Of a DNA stretch of 64,000 bases, positions 51,061 to 60,286 are shown one piece after another (position 1 is the stretch's first letter; each line of letters opens with the position of its first letter). Source of the DNA: Mycoplasma sp. CAG:776 (GTDB taxonomy: Bacteria > Bacillota_I > Bacilli_A > RF39 > UBA660). Under the pieces are notes generated by a model that was not told the origin of the DNA, searched no databases, and worked only from the letters and a program-made list of their open reading frames with translations. Where the stretch lies: positions 1 to 64,000 of the forward strand of contig FR903078.1 of assembly GCA_000438195.1 (NCBI GenBank), read 5' to 3'. The position numbers and the translations under genes are program-made.

Positions 51061-51720
51061 TTACTTTGCTTCCTTTTTTAAAGCGTCGTATGCCGCATTT
51101 TGCTCCGCTTCTTTTTTGCTTTTTCCTTGGCCTTTCCCATATACAATTCCATCAATTACTACTTCAAAAACAAAGGTTTTATCGTGTGATGGACCTGTTT
51201 CACTTATTAAACGATATTCTAATGACTTTTTATCTGTTTGAACCATTTCTTGTAGTCTAGATTTATAATCTCCTAAAAAAACATGATGTTCTAATACATA
51301 TGGGCTTAGTACTTCTAATGCATACTTTCTTGCTACTTCAAAACCTTGATCTAAATAAATTGCTCCTAATACTGATTCAAAAGTGTCCGCAATAATCGTA
51401 TCATTGATATTTCTTATTTGACCATTTCCTACTTTAATATGTTTATCAATCCCTACATCTTTTGCATACTGTGCTAAAGCTTCTTCACATACAAAACTAG
51501 CTCTAATTTTAGATAATTCCCCTTCTTGATAAGTGTATTTTTTATAGAAATATTCACTTGTTATTAATTGTAAAACAGCATCACCTAAAAATTCTAATCG
51601 TTCATAGTTTTCTCCTCCATGTTCATTAGAATAACTACTATGAGTTAAAGCTATTTTAAGTAAATTTTCATTTGATAATTTAATATTATATTTAGCTAAA
51701 AAATTCATTTTATCACTCAC
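51061..51720 (-). CDS. rnc: Ribonuclease III
   Basis: RNase III cuts double-stranded RNA during rRNA processing. The signature ERLEFLGDAVLQLI (about residues 40-53), the second acidic cluster ESVLGAIYLDQG and the C-terminal dsRBD (KSRLQEMVQTD, GQGKSKKEAEQNAAYDALK) are intact. At 219 aa it is full length. It is translated just before smc on the same strand. Confidence 0.96.
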   Translation of the reverse strand: MSDKMNFLAKYNIKLSNENLLKIALTHSSYSNEHGGENYERLEFLGDAVLQLITSEYFYKKYTYQEGELSKIRASFVCEEALAQYAKDVGIDKHIKVGNGQIRNINDTIIADTFESVLGAIYLDQGFEVARKYALEVLSPYVLEHHVFLGDYKSRLQEMVQTDKKSLEYRLISETGPSHDKTFVFEVVIDGIVYGKGQGKSKKEAEQNAAYDALKKEAK

Positions 51721-51762
51721 TTTTTATTGTTTCTTTTTCATTATAACAAAAACTCTATAAAA

Positions 51763-51784
51763 AATAAACACGCTTGTGTTTATT
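51763..51784 (-). terminator. Terminator of the 51783 gene
   Basis: AATAAACAC and GTGTTTATT form a 9-bp perfect stem with a 4-nt loop; on the minus strand a T run follows. Confidence 0.8.
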
Positions 51785-52151
51785 AAATCCATTTTGATAT
51801 ATATATTTTTCTTGTTTGCTCAAATTCTACTCTATGAAATATCTCTATGATATTTTCCACAATTGTTCTAATAATATCTCCACAACTTCTTTTTACTCTT
51901 ACTTTAACTAATTCTTGTTTTAATGTCTTTCTAAATAAATAATCATCAATATATCTTCCCATTATTTTATCAATTTCGATAACATTTTCGATTTCTTCCT
52001 CTTGAGTTAAATCAATATTAAAAATGTAATCCTTATATATTTTTACTAATTGTAAAGATAAAGTATCTCCTTCTAAAAAATCTGTATTAGTAATTCGTTC
52101 AAAATTTTTACAATAATTTAAAACTAATTTATTATTCTTCAATTTAATCAT
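51783..52151 (-). CDS. Uncharacterised small protein (122 aa)
   Basis: A soluble-looking, charged 122-aa protein with a C-terminal VKRSCGDIIRTIVENIIEIF helix. No family was recognised. It stands alone with its own terminator, upstream of rnc on the same strand. The function is unknown. Confidence 0.55.
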   Translation of the reverse strand: MIKLKNNKLVLNYCKNFERITNTDFLEGDTLSLQLVKIYKDYIFNIDLTQEEEIENVIEIDKIMGRYIDDYLFRKTLKQELVKVRVKRSCGDIIRTIVENIIEIFHRVEFEQTRKIYISKWI

Positions 52152-52198
52152 CCTTTACTATTTACTTTACAATTCCATATTACAATGAAAAAATAAAT

Positions 52199-52227
52199 TT
52201 GTCAAATAAAAAAAACTTCGTTATAAT
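52199..52227 (+). promoter_or_regulatory. Promoter of the VanY-like gene
   Basis: TTGTCA (52199-52204), 17 nt, TATAAT (52222-52227), 16 nt before the ATG at 52244. Confidence 0.75.
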
Positions 52228-52243
52228 ATTATTAGGTGATCAT

Positions 52244-53206
52244 ATGAAAAAAACGAAGTTGAAGCTTAAGAAAAATGTTTGGATTGCTTTAGGGGCTATA
52301 GGAGTATTTATTCTAGCTATTTTTATTGGGGTTCACATTTATCAAGATGCTCAATATAAAAAAACGAATGAATATAAATTGTTAGAAGCAGGATATAAAG
52401 AAGATGATATAAAGCTTTTAGAGCAAAAATTAAGTGCAGATGAAATAACTGATATTGCTGAAAAAGAAAAAGATGATTTCTTAATGGGAGTTTTGAAAGA
52501 TGAATATTTCATTAAAAATAATTTAGATCGTTACATGAATTATCATCAAAAAAATGAAGGAAAAACCGTTCGACAAGTTGTAGCTTTTGTTAATACGAAT
52601 AATGATTACGAATATTATACTCATGATATTGATACAGATACTGAACAAGATTATTTGATGCTAGTTAACAAATATTATCATTTAGATCCTTCTTATGAAC
52701 CTAACGATTTAGTTACAATTAGTAATAAATACTATTATGGTGAAGGACATAAAATTCGTAAAGTTGCTTATGATGCTTTTGTTGATATGTGGAATCAAGC
52801 AAATCAAGCTGGTATTTACTTAATTATTAATTCTAGTTATCGTACTTATAAAGAACAACAAGAAGTTTATGATAGTTATAAAGATTCACAAGGTACGACT
52901 TACGCCGATTCAATCGCTGCTCGTCCTGGTTATTCAGAACATCAAACTGGTTTATCATTAGATATTTTTAGTAAAGAAAATACTACTACTTCTAATTTTA
53001 AAGATTCCCCTGCTCATATATGGCTTACAGAAAATGCTTATAAGTATGGATTTATTGAACGCTATCAAAAAGATACAGAAGATATTACTGGTTTTGCAGA
53101 AGAAGCTTGGCATTGGCGCTATGTTGGAGTAGAAGCTGCTACATATATTTATGAACACAACATTACTTTTGATGAGTATTATGCTTACTTTATTCTTAAC
53201 AAGTAA
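52244..53206 (+). CDS. VanY-type D-alanyl-D-alanine carboxypeptidase (M15)
   Basis: A basic head and one hydrophobic helix (about residues 10-30) anchor an extracellular domain. The M15 zinc-peptidase motifs are SSYRTYKEQQ, SEHQTGLSLDIF (HxxGxxxD) and EAWHWRYVG (the catalytic Glu and last His). It trims the pentapeptide stem of peptidoglycan. The start at 52244 follows AGGTGATC. A longer frame from 52199 is excluded because it lies in the promoter. No glycopeptide-resistance genes accompany it. Confidence 0.9.
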   Translation: MKKTKLKLKKNVWIALGAIGVFILAIFIGVHIYQDAQYKKTNEYKLLEAGYKEDDIKLLEQKLSADEITDIAEKEKDDFLMGVLKDEYFIKNNLDRYMNYHQKNEGKTVRQVVAFVNTNNDYEYYTHDIDTDTEQDYLMLVNKYYHLDPSYEPNDLVTISNKYYYGEGHKIRKVAYDAFVDMWNQANQAGIYLIINSSYRTYKEQQEVYDSYKDSQGTTYADSIAARPGYSEHQTGLSLDIFSKENTTTSNFKDSPAHIWLTENAYKYGFIERYQKDTEDITGFAEEAWHWRYVGVEAATYIYEHNITFDEYYAYFILNK

Positions 53207-53220
53207 GCTTTTTTAATATG

Positions 53221-53720
53221 TAATTCAGCAGAATTGCCACAACTAGAAGTCGTAGAATAAATCTACCCGTTATATGGGCATGACTAGAAAAAGCAATAAT
53301 GAAATTGTTCATATCATACTGTGTCTGCACCCAAATATAGAAGAAAGGCAATATATGGTAAATTAAGAGGAAAAATAGGAAAATATTTGAGGCAATTATG
53401 TGAATATACAGGAGTAGAAAAGAAGCAAATACTTGTATAGATCATATTTATATTTTGATAAAAATTCCGCCTAAAATAAATGTATCATCTTTTATGAGAT
53501 ATTTAAAGGGTAAAAGTTTATTGATAATATTTGATAATTATGCAAATTTAAAATATAAATATAGAAACAGACATTTTGGGGTAAAAGAGATACTATATAA
53601 GTACAGCGGGACTGAATAAATCTACAATTAAGAAATAGATACAAGAGTAAGAAATAGAAAACAGAATGCAAGATTCAAAAAAGTTTGAAGGAATATAAGA
53701 ACCTATTTATGGGTAAGCAA
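53221..53720 (+). mobile_element. Decayed IS200/IS605-family element (left end and tnpA)
   Basis: A left end with hairpins (GTAGA/TCTAC; 53221-53290) leads to tnpA remains. In shifting frames it reads EIVHIILCLHPNIEE, then LKGKSL-like and CSIFYEI, NLKYKYRNRHFG and LFMGKQ, with many stops and frameshifts. These match TnpA blocks FCPKYRR, KGKSSLMIF, NLKYKYGNRHFW and DPFTGK. The catalytic Tyr and HUH cannot be confirmed and the gene is dead. A second copy of the left end lies inverted at 57070-57243. Confidence 0.75.
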
Positions 53721-53826
53721 TAAATTCAAAGGCAATTGGCAGATTAAAAAAAACACCATATGGTGGCAGCCAGTAGTTGGCCTTATAAGCCTTTGAGAAA
53801 ATCCACTTCTTTTTGAACTAGTCAAG

Positions 53827-54702
53827 TAAAAGTAGACAGTAAAAAAACGCTCTATTAAAACCCTGATTCAATTTTATATTGAATTGGGGTTTTATATTTT
53901 AATGCATAAGATGGTCTTTCGTTATTGTAATAATAGATGTATTCTTCTATAAGTTTAGGAATATCGTTGCTTTCTTTTAAATGAAAATCAATAAATAATT
54001 CTTCTTTAATCCAACCATTTAAAGACTCGTTAACAGGATTATCTGTTGGTGTACCCGCTCCGACTCATTGAGCGTTGTATGTTATAATTTTTTATGAGCT
54101 TATTATAGCTCTGTGATGAATAAACTGAGCCTTGATCGGTATGCAACGTAATCAAATCCTCAGTTTGTTCTTTTTTTATACGCTCTAATACTTGATTTAA
54201 ACCGTCATAATATGAAGTAACAGAGCCCTTCCTTGAAGCTAGACCATATCCAACTATTTCTTTATTCCAAGCATCAAAATATAATGTTAATTCATAATAT
54301 ATTCCTTTAACTCTAAAGGCTGTCATATCAGATATTATTATCTCAAATGGCCTAGTTAAATATTTCCAACCATTCCATACTAAGTTGTTAAATTTTAGTT
54401 TTTCTTCGTTAGTTTTTCCTTTCTTTAATCCTAATCCTTTATTTTCTCCTTTTGATTTCCCTGTGTTGGATTTTAATCCATCTATACCTGATTCTTCATA
54501 TTTAATCAGTTAAAGTTCTAGTAGAAATATTATATTTTCTACAAATTTCATTTCTTCCCAAATTCCCTAAATAAAATTCTTTTAAAATTTTTTCTTTTTC
54601 TTCTGGTGTTCTCATATTATTTTTACTCATATTTTATCCTCCTATAATCATTGTAGCATAGAAAAAAGTAGACTAGAGTGTTTTTCTCTTTGCCTACTTT
54701 TA
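53827..54702 (-). mobile_element. Decayed IS3-family insertion sequence
   Basis: Imperfect terminal inverted repeats (TAAAAGTAGAC at 53827 and GCCTACTTTTA ending 54702) bound a minus-strand element. orfA begins with an HTH start (MSKNNMRTPEEKEKILKEFY) and stops early. A shortened orfB follows (ISDMTAFRVKG, LHTDQGSVYSS, SMSRSG). A one-base insertion near 54050 then breaks the frame before TPTDNPVNESLNGWIKEEL and YYNNERPSYALKYKTP. About 120-200 codons of the middle of the transposase are missing. It cannot transpose by itself. Confidence 0.85.
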
Positions 54703-54717
54703 TCATATCACTTCAAT

Positions 54718-55020
54718 TTAGGAGTGGATTTTTAATGCAATTTTATTTAAAATTTTTAATTTAGCATAATATCTACCGATTAAAAAAATGATCGAAACGA
54801 TGAATAAAGGAATAGCGACAAGTAAATTAGATAAAAGATCTTCTTTTTGGATTAAAGAGTAAATAATTAAAAAAATACTAAATAGAAACCCAATAATACT
54901 ATAAATAACTAATCTAACAAGTCTTTTTTGAAACTCGCTATCAGCATAATCTTTTTTATATTTTTCAAGAATTTTTTTCTTCTCTTCTTTTCCTAATTGA
55001 TTGTAATAATAACGTTGCAT
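54718..55020 (-). CDS. Small two-helix membrane protein (100 aa)
   Basis: A basic-helical head (KEEKKKILEKYKKDYADSEFQ) followed by two membrane helices (about residues 37-57 and 66-86). No family was recognised. It abuts the decayed IS3 element and is divergent from the next gene. Confidence 0.6.
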   Translation of the reverse strand: MQRYYYNQLGKEEKKKILEKYKKDYADSEFQKRLVRLVIYSIIGFLFSIFLIIYSLIQKEDLLSNLLVAIPLFIVSIIFLIGRYYAKLKILNKIALKIHS

Positions 55021-55070
55021 AAAATCACCTCTAAAAATATTTTAACATATAATTTATCAAATGAAAATAA

Positions 55071-55099
55071 TTTACATAAAATAGTTTTGCTGTTATAAT
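55071..55099 (+). promoter_or_regulatory. Promoter of the CmpB-like gene
   Basis: TTTACA (55071-55076), 17 nt, TATAAT (55094-55099). Transcription would begin next to the ATG at 55115. Confidence 0.65.
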
Positions 55100-55114
55100 G
55101 AAAGAGTGATAAAA

Positions 55115-55762
55115 ATGAGATTACAGAAAGAAAAAATTAAAATATCAGAAATAATTTGGCTATTTGTCATAGGATGCCTCGTTGGTTTTGTTTTAGAAAC
55201 GATTTGGCATTTTCTAAAAAACGGAGTTTGGATTAATAAGCAAGGCCTTTTATATGGTCCGTTTAAACCAATATACGGGTTTGGACTTATATTTATAGTT
55301 TTGATTATGAATAATTATCGTGAAAAAAAATTTTGGCAGAAATTTATCATTGGAATAATACTAGGAAGTGCTTTTGAATATTTTGGAAGTTTATTTCAAG
55401 AATATGTTTTTGGTACATCTACATGGAATTATTCTAATTTTAATTTAAATATTGGTGGGCGAATTTATTTGCCTTATTGCTTTGCGTGGGGAATTATAGC
55501 TGTTTTTTGTGTAGATTTTGTTTACCCGTTTTTAAAGAAAATATTAAATAAGATAAACCCATGCTTTTATAAAATAATAACTGTAGGTGTCGGAATTTTT
55601 ATGATAATTAATATTTCTCTAACAGCCCTAGCTTCAATTAGATATTCTGATCGTGCTAATAAGGAAAATACGGATAGTGCAGTATTTAAAGTAATAGATA
55701 GTCTTTATCCCGATGAATATATGCAAATTAAGTTTCCTAAAATGAAGATAATTAAAAGCTAA
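55115..55762 (+). CDS. CmpB/DUF1113-type membrane protein (putative ABC transporter permease-like)
   Basis: The pattern GCLVGFVLETIWHFLKNGVW, then RGLLYGPF-like QGLLYGPFKPIYGFG, FEYFGS, WNYSNF and GGRIYLPYCFAWG matches the putative ABC-transporter type (CmpB) family of Bacillota; six or so helices. No ATPase is nearby and the function is unknown. The ATG at 55115 is preferred over GTG 55106. Confidence 0.8.
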   Translation: MRLQKEKIKISEIIWLFVIGCLVGFVLETIWHFLKNGVWINKQGLLYGPFKPIYGFGLIFIVLIMNNYREKKFWQKFIIGIILGSAFEYFGSLFQEYVFGTSTWNYSNFNLNIGGRIYLPYCFAWGIIAVFCVDFVYPFLKKILNKINPCFYKIITVGVGIFMIINISLTALASIRYSDRANKENTDSAVFKVIDSLYPDEYMQIKFPKMKIIKS

Positions 55763-55818
55763 AAATAGTATATTTTAAATTTTTGTGATAAAAAAGTGAA
55801 AAAAATATAAAATTAGTA

Positions 55819-55846
55819 TTGCATATTATAAAATTTATGATATAAT
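55819..55846 (+). promoter_or_regulatory. Promoter of the tRNA operon
   Basis: TTGCAT (55819-55824), 16 nt, TATAAT (55841-55846), 20 nt before the first tRNA. Confidence 0.7.
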
Positions 55847-55865
55847 TAAATAGCATTTGATTGAT

Positions 55866-55941
55866 GTCTCCTTAGCTCAGCTGGTAGAGCAACTGACTCT
55901 TAATCAGTGGGTCTAGGGTTCGAATCCCTAAGGGGACACCA
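55866..55941 (+). tRNA. tRNA-Lys (anticodon CUU)
   Basis: Full cloverleaf with acceptor GTCTCCT/AGGGGAC, anticodon stem ACTGA/TCAGT around loop CTCTTAA, T-arm GGGTTCGAATCCC and encoded CCA. First of three tandem tRNAs. Confidence 0.96.
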
Positions 55942-55964
55942 TTAATTTATTTGCTGATAAAGAT

Positions 55965-56041
<77 letters not shown>

Positions 56042-56048
56042 TTTTTTT

Positions 56049-56125
56049 GGCCAGTTGGTGAAGCGGCTTAACACACTGCCCTTTCACGGCAGCATTCACG
56101 GGTTCGAATCCCGTACTGGTCACCA
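56049..56125 (+). tRNA. tRNA-Glu (anticodon UUC)
   Basis: Acceptor GGCCAGT/ACTGGTC, anticodon stem GCC(C)/GGGC-type around CTTTCAC with TTC, T-arm CGGGTTCGAATCCCG, encoded CCA. Last of the operon. Confidence 0.95.
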
Positions 56126-56138
56126 TAAATTGTTAAAG

Positions 56139-56161
56139 AAGCTCACGTTTGTGGGCTTTTA
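56139..56161 (+). terminator. Terminator of the tRNA operon
   Basis: AAGCTCAC (56139-56146), GTTT, GTGGGCTT (56151-56158), then T residues. Confidence 0.8.
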
Positions 56162-56350
56162 TAATGAAATAAATTTAAAATAATTATTGCTATAAAATCT
56201 AAGAAAATTAAAAAAAGAAATTAAATCATCAATATATTAAAGAAAGATACCATATATCTATTATTAGAATTTACAAATGATAGTAGAAGATTCTTAAAGA
56301 CAAGAATAAAAAAATCCAATATTAAATCTTTTGACAATTAATAATAAAAA

Positions 56351-56375
56351 GCCGCAATAATTTTATTGCGGTTCT
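56351..56375 (-). terminator. Terminator of the 56390 gene
   Basis: On the minus strand CCGCAATA and TATTGCGG form a stem followed by CTTTTTATT. The bases between the tRNA terminator and this hairpin (about 56165-56350) hold no gene that I recognise. Confidence 0.75.
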
Positions 56376-56389
56376 TAAGTAACTTAATT

Positions 56390-56923
56390 TTATGTAAAAA
56401 AATCTTTTAAATCTTTAATATCAGGAGCTTTTTCTAACTCATTTATTTCTTGTAAATCAAAACTTAATTGGTAACGCTTTTCTTCATTATTTCCTGGATC
56501 AACAGTATATATATATAAGTAATGATTATCATGTCCATAAACTTTTTTTATCCAATGAATTGGTTTTACAGGTTCTAAATTTAAACTTGTATCTAAATTG
56601 TATCCATAAAATGAACCAGTTAAATCATATATATATAAATAGTTTTTTACCCAAAGTGGCTTAAAAAATGAACCCAGAACATCTAAACAGAATTCTTTCT
56701 CATATTTATTGTTTAGCAAATCTTTATATACGCAATAACGTTCTTCTTCAATTAGATTATTTTCAGTTGAAATAACATAATTTTGATAAGCAGATATTAT
56801 ATTTTCCTTAATAGTTGTATAATTTAATTCATTTTTGCTTTTGTTATTAAATACCTTAAATCCAAACAGTATTAATACTATGATAAGAATTAATACTAAT
56901 GTAATAATAACTATCTTCTTCAT
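56390..56923 (-). CDS. Membrane-anchored protein of unknown function (177 aa)
   Basis: A single N-terminal helix (about residues 3-22) anchors a predicted extracellular domain of about 150 residues with several aromatic beta-like stretches (YLYIYDLTGSFYGYNLD, HYLYIYTVDPGN). No known family was recognised; the layout resembles other single-pass proteins of this window. It is single-gene, with its own terminator. Confidence 0.6.
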   Translation of the reverse strand: MKKIVIITLVLILIIVLILFGFKVFNNKSKNELNYTTIKENIISAYQNYVISTENNLIEEERYCVYKDLLNNKYEKEFCLDVLGSFFKPLWVKNYLYIYDLTGSFYGYNLDTSLNLEPVKPIHWIKKVYGHDNHYLYIYTVDPGNNEEKRYQLSFDLQEINELEKAPDIKDLKDFFT

Positions 56924-57069
56924 ATTTCAATCATTCCTTTTAAAAAACAAACATTTGAATATAAAATTATTTTTATATTCGTGTATTATATAAAATTTAT
57001 TAAATATATATTTAAGCATATTATATCACTGGGATTCTAAAAAGTAAAATTTAATAAGTATCATTATCT

Positions 57070-57243
57070 AGGTTGTTAAGTGAAAACACAAAATGATATG
57101 AACAAATTCCGTTTTGTATGAGATAATGTACTATATTCATTATTTTTTGCTGAACGCTATTATTTTTTCTAGTCATGCCCGGCATAGCGAGGGTAGATTT
57201 ATTCTACGACTTATGGTCGTGGCACTTCTGTTGAGTTACATAA
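57070..57243 (-). mobile_element. Solo left end of the IS200/IS605 element
   Basis: On the minus strand this matches the left end at 53221-53300: GTCGTAGAATAAATCTACCC is identical and GGGCATGACTAGAAAAA is shared, then a tnpA start-like stretch (FVHIIFCVFT) before similarity ends. The hairpins GTAGA/TCTAC and ACGAC/GTCGT are kept. The rest of the element is gone. It lies just downstream of the trxA terminator, in an inverted orientation to the first copy. Confidence 0.72.
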
Positions 57244-57246
57244 TAA

Positions 57247-57268
57247 AAAAACTGATTTTTCAGTTTTT
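57247..57268 (-). terminator. Terminator of cvpA-trxA
   Basis: AAAACTGA and TCAGTTTT form an 8-bp perfect stem with a short loop followed by T residues on the minus strand; it overlaps the trxA stop (TGA). Confidence 0.8.
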
Positions 57269-57556
57269 TATTTGGCTTAAAATTTCTTCTATTTCTTCTT
57301 TGCTTCTAAAACCTACTACTTTTTGCTTTAGTTTCCCTTCTTTAAAAAAACAAATAGTTGGGATGCTCATCACTCCATATGTAGTTGCTAAATCTTGATG
57401 ATTATCTACATTGATTTTTAAAATATTTTCATTCATAGTTTCTAATACTGTTCCAAGCATTTTACAAGGGCCACACCAATCAGCATAGAAGTCAACTATC
57501 CAAGTATCTTTTTTTATTATATCATTTAAATTCTCTTTTTCTAAATATTTAATCAT
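57260..57556 (-). CDS. trxA: Thioredoxin
   Basis: 98 aa from ATG 57556 with the active-site motif WCGPC (DFYADWCGPCKML) and the cis-Pro region SIPTICFF. It is the only recognised disulfide reductase here. The start at 57556 follows AAGGAGG and overlaps the stop of cvpA by 8 bp; an upstream in-frame ATG at 57571 is not supported by a ribosome site. Confidence 0.94.
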   Translation of the reverse strand: MIKYLEKENLNDIIKKDTWIVDFYADWCGPCKMLGTVLETMNENILKINVDNHQDLATTYGVMSIPTICFFKEGKLKQKVVGFRSKEEIEEILSQIKN

Positions 57557-58274
57557 TTTTTCCTCCTTCAAATGTATTTAATATTTCTTCTGCTCCATTA
57601 AAATCAAGCTTATTACTTTCAATTAATTTTCTCGTTGTTTCTGGTGTAATTACATGATATTTTAACATAATACTTAAAATTTCTCCATTATAAGCATCTT
57701 TATTTTTTGTATCTTCATATTTTTCTTGTAAATCACTAATTTCTAATATGGCATCATATGTTTCATTTACCATTGAACCAATTAATGGGGTTTTATCAAG
57801 AATACTCATAGCAATAGTGCTTTCTTTTATCCAAGTATGACTAACATTAAATTGAAGCAAGACAAATAGAATGATAAAATTAAATACGACTGCTTCTAAA
57901 AATCCTAATACTGCTCCAATAATTTTAGAAGGTATGCCTAAAATAATAGTCATTGTTAAAAATTTTTCGAGAATGCCTGTTAGCTTTAAAATTAATGATA
58001 AAATACTATACAAGATTACAAATACTAGAACATAAGCTAAACTTTCATATAGCAAAATATTTAATGTTACTAATCCTTGCCAACTTCCACTAAAATCAAA
58101 GAATGGCACAAAATTATATAATAAGTCAGCAACTGGATTTTTTAAATAGTATGCAATTACTACAACTGCTATAGTACCTACTAGTCCTACTAGACTTCTT
58201 ATCGCTCCTTTCTTAAATCCTAATACTGCTCCTAAAAGCAAAAACAATATTACAACTGCATCAACAATTGTCAT
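57549..58274 (-). CDS. CvpA-family membrane protein
   Basis: 241 aa with the CvpA pattern: DAVVILFLLLGAVLGFKKGAI at the N-terminus, then four or so helices (VVVIAYYLKNP, YVLVFVILYSILSLIL, GFLEAVVFNFIILFVLLQF). CvpA proteins are linked to colicin V export, envelope homeostasis and biofilm growth in other bacteria; the exact role is not known. It is coupled with trxA. Confidence 0.85.
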   Translation of the reverse strand: MTIVDAVVILFLLLGAVLGFKKGAIRSLVGLVGTIAVVVIAYYLKNPVADLLYNFVPFFDFSGSWQGLVTLNILLYESLAYVLVFVILYSILSLILKLTGILEKFLTMTIILGIPSKIIGAVLGFLEAVVFNFIILFVLLQFNVSHTWIKESTIAMSILDKTPLIGSMVNETYDAILEISDLQEKYEDTKNKDAYNGEILSIMLKYHVITPETTRKLIESNKLDFNGAEEILNTFEGGKND

Positions 58275-58357
58275 TTTATCAACTCCTTATTATCATTATA
58301 TACTAAACTTTTTGAAAAATAAAGCAATATATGATATTATAGAATTATGAGGTGTAA

Positions 58358-59290
58358 ATGATGACAATAGTTTTTAAAATAAGCGATAATATTAAACCCT
58401 TAATGCTTGAATTTTATAAGGATCGGATTCTTCCTACTAAGCCTCCTTATTCTGTATTTCAAGTGAAAGAATTCGACTGTGTCATTACTCTATATGAGTC
58501 AGGCAAGGTTATGTTTCAAGGTATTGGTGCAGATATAGAAGCTAGTTATTGGATAGAAGAAGAAAGAATTAAGAATGGCCGTATTATTAATCCTGACGGC
58601 AGTGAGAAAAAAAATACCCCTGAAAAAAGAATTTTATTTAATGAGAGTACTATTGGTTCTGATGAAGTTGGCACTGGCGACTTTTTTGGACCTATTGTAG
58701 TTACTGCTACTTATGTTTCCAAAGAAAATATTTCTTTTTTGATTGATCTGGGAGTTCGAGATTCGAAAAAAATTACAGATGACAAAATCAAAAAAATCGC
58801 TCCGGCTATTATAAAGAAAATACCCTATTCTACTTATATTTTAACTAATACTTCTTATAATAAAAATTGGAGTGAAGATCTAAATATGAATAAGATAAAA
58901 GCAATTTTACATAATAAAGTTCTAGTAAATATGAAAAACAAAGATTACTCATATGAAAAAATAGTAGTTGATCAATTTGTTTATCCTGCTAAATATTATG
59001 AGCATATTAAAGATGCTAAAGAAAAAGTAACAAATATTACTTTTACAACAAAAGCAGAAGATAAATGCTTGTCTGTTGCAGCCGCATCTATAATCTCTAG
59101 GTATATTTTCTTAGGAGAAATGGAAAAATTAAGTCAAAATTTAAATATAGTTATTCCTAAAGGTGCTGGTCCAAATGTAGATGCAGTTGGTATTGATATT
59201 GTAAAAAAATATGGTTTTGATAAATTATATGATATCGCCAAAATGAATTTTAAAAATAAAGAGAAAATAAAAAATGGTTTAAAATTATAG
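58358..59290 (+). CDS. rnhC: Ribonuclease HIII
   Basis: RNase HIII removes RNA from RNA-DNA hybrids and is the type found in Bacillota. The N-terminal TBP-like domain (PPYSVFQVKEFDCVITLYESGKVMFQG) precedes the catalytic core with GSDEVGTGDFFGP (Asp and Glu of the DEDD set), DSKKITDDK and AASIISRY. The start ATG 58358 follows GAGGTG. A second ATG follows directly. Confidence 0.95.
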   Translation: MMTIVFKISDNIKPLMLEFYKDRILPTKPPYSVFQVKEFDCVITLYESGKVMFQGIGADIEASYWIEEERIKNGRIINPDGSEKKNTPEKRILFNESTIGSDEVGTGDFFGPIVVTATYVSKENISFLIDLGVRDSKKITDDKIKKIAPAIIKKIPYSTYILTNTSYNKNWSEDLNMNKIKAILHNKVLVNMKNKDYSYEKIVVDQFVYPAKYYEHIKDAKEKVTNITFTTKAEDKCLSVAAASIISRYIFLGEMEKLSQNLNIVIPKGAGPNVDAVGIDIVKKYGFDKLYDIAKMNFKNKEKIKNGLKL

Positions 59291-59298
59291 CCATTTTT

Positions 59299-60240
59299 TT
59301 ATGAACAAATATCTAATATTAACAATTCCAAAGCATAGTATTTGTCTAGTTTTCCACTTTTAATTTTTAAATCTAATTCTTCTAATTTAACTAACCATTC
59401 TTCTAATTCTTTTATTTTATAAGGGAAAGCTTTTTTTAAATATTTTTCTAATTGCCAATCCATTAACTTTAATTCATTTAATATTTCATATTCTCTTTTA
59501 TTTTGCTCTAATAATTTTTTAATATTTAGCATAATTCGAATATCTCTTGCTACTAAAGTTAACAAAATTGTAGGTTCTACTTTCATTATCTTTAAATCTT
59601 GTAATAAATTTAAACTTTGTTCTAAATTTCCTTCTACTAAAGCATCAACAAATAAAAAATTATTAGTATTAATTGATCTAGAAACAATTTTTTCTACATC
59701 TTCTTTTTTTACATAACATGGTTTGTTATAATACAAAATAATTTTTTGAACTTCTCCCATTACTAAATCATAATTATTTAAGCTATTAGCAACTATGTAT
59801 TTTACTGTTTCTTTATCAATTCTATATTGATGTTCTTGAAAATACTTTTCTATTTTATTTTCTATTTCATAGAATTTTAAATTCGGAAGTAAAATGACTT
59901 CAAATTTTTCTTTGATTAATTTAGTTATTTTTTTTCTCATATCTATTTTTTCATTACAAATAAAAATGAGACTAGTTAAAGGATTAGGATTTTCTAAATA
60001 ATTTATTAAAAGTTCTAATTCTTTTTCGCTTATTTTGCCACTACCAAAAAAATTAGCATTTCTTACAATAATAAATTTTTCTTCGCCAAACATAGAGAAA
60101 TACCCTGCTTCTAGTAAAATATCTTCTACGCTATTTATATTCATATCAAAAGAAGTAACATTTTTATTATCTTTTATAATATTATTAATTTTTTCATTTA
60201 TTAATAAAATACTTTCGCCATTCACTAACACTATTTTCAT
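59299..60240 (-). CDS. holA: DNA polymerase III delta subunit
   Basis: HolA is the clamp-loader subunit that opens the beta clamp. It is recognised by the N-terminal KIVLVNGES-LL, EEKFIIVRNANFF, NPLTSLIFICNEKIDMRKKI and the C-terminal collar helices (LLTLVARDIRIMLNIKKLL, LKIKSGKLDKYYALELLIL). The Walker A loop is absent, as expected for delta. The start at 60240 (MKIVLV) is chosen; a GTG at 60249 precedes it. It follows comEC on the same strand as in many Bacillota. Confidence 0.9.
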   Translation of the reverse strand: MKIVLVNGESILLINEKINNIIKDNKNVTSFDMNINSVEDILLEAGYFSMFGEEKFIIVRNANFFGSGKISEKELELLINYLENPNPLTSLIFICNEKIDMRKKITKLIKEKFEVILLPNLKFYEIENKIEKYFQEHQYRIDKETVKYIVANSLNNYDLVMGEVQKIILYYNKPCYVKKEDVEKIVSRSINTNNFLFVDALVEGNLEQSLNLLQDLKIMKVEPTILLTLVARDIRIMLNIKKLLEQNKREYEILNELKLMDWQLEKYLKKAFPYKIKELEEWLVKLEELDLKIKSGKLDKYYALELLILDICS

Positions 60241-60286
60241 ATTTACCACTTTTTAATTATAACATTAAATTTCTAAAATATATAGC

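Noticed and set aside
53207..53830. A novel small gene between vanY and the IS3 element
   Set aside because: Frames are broken by many stops and match TnpA blocks in different frames, so it is a decayed IS200/IS605 element.
56163..56350. Possible coding remnant after the tRNA operon
   Set aside because: An open stretch of about 33 codons (TIYLLLEFTNDSRRFLK) has no start, no ribosome site and no recognisable family.
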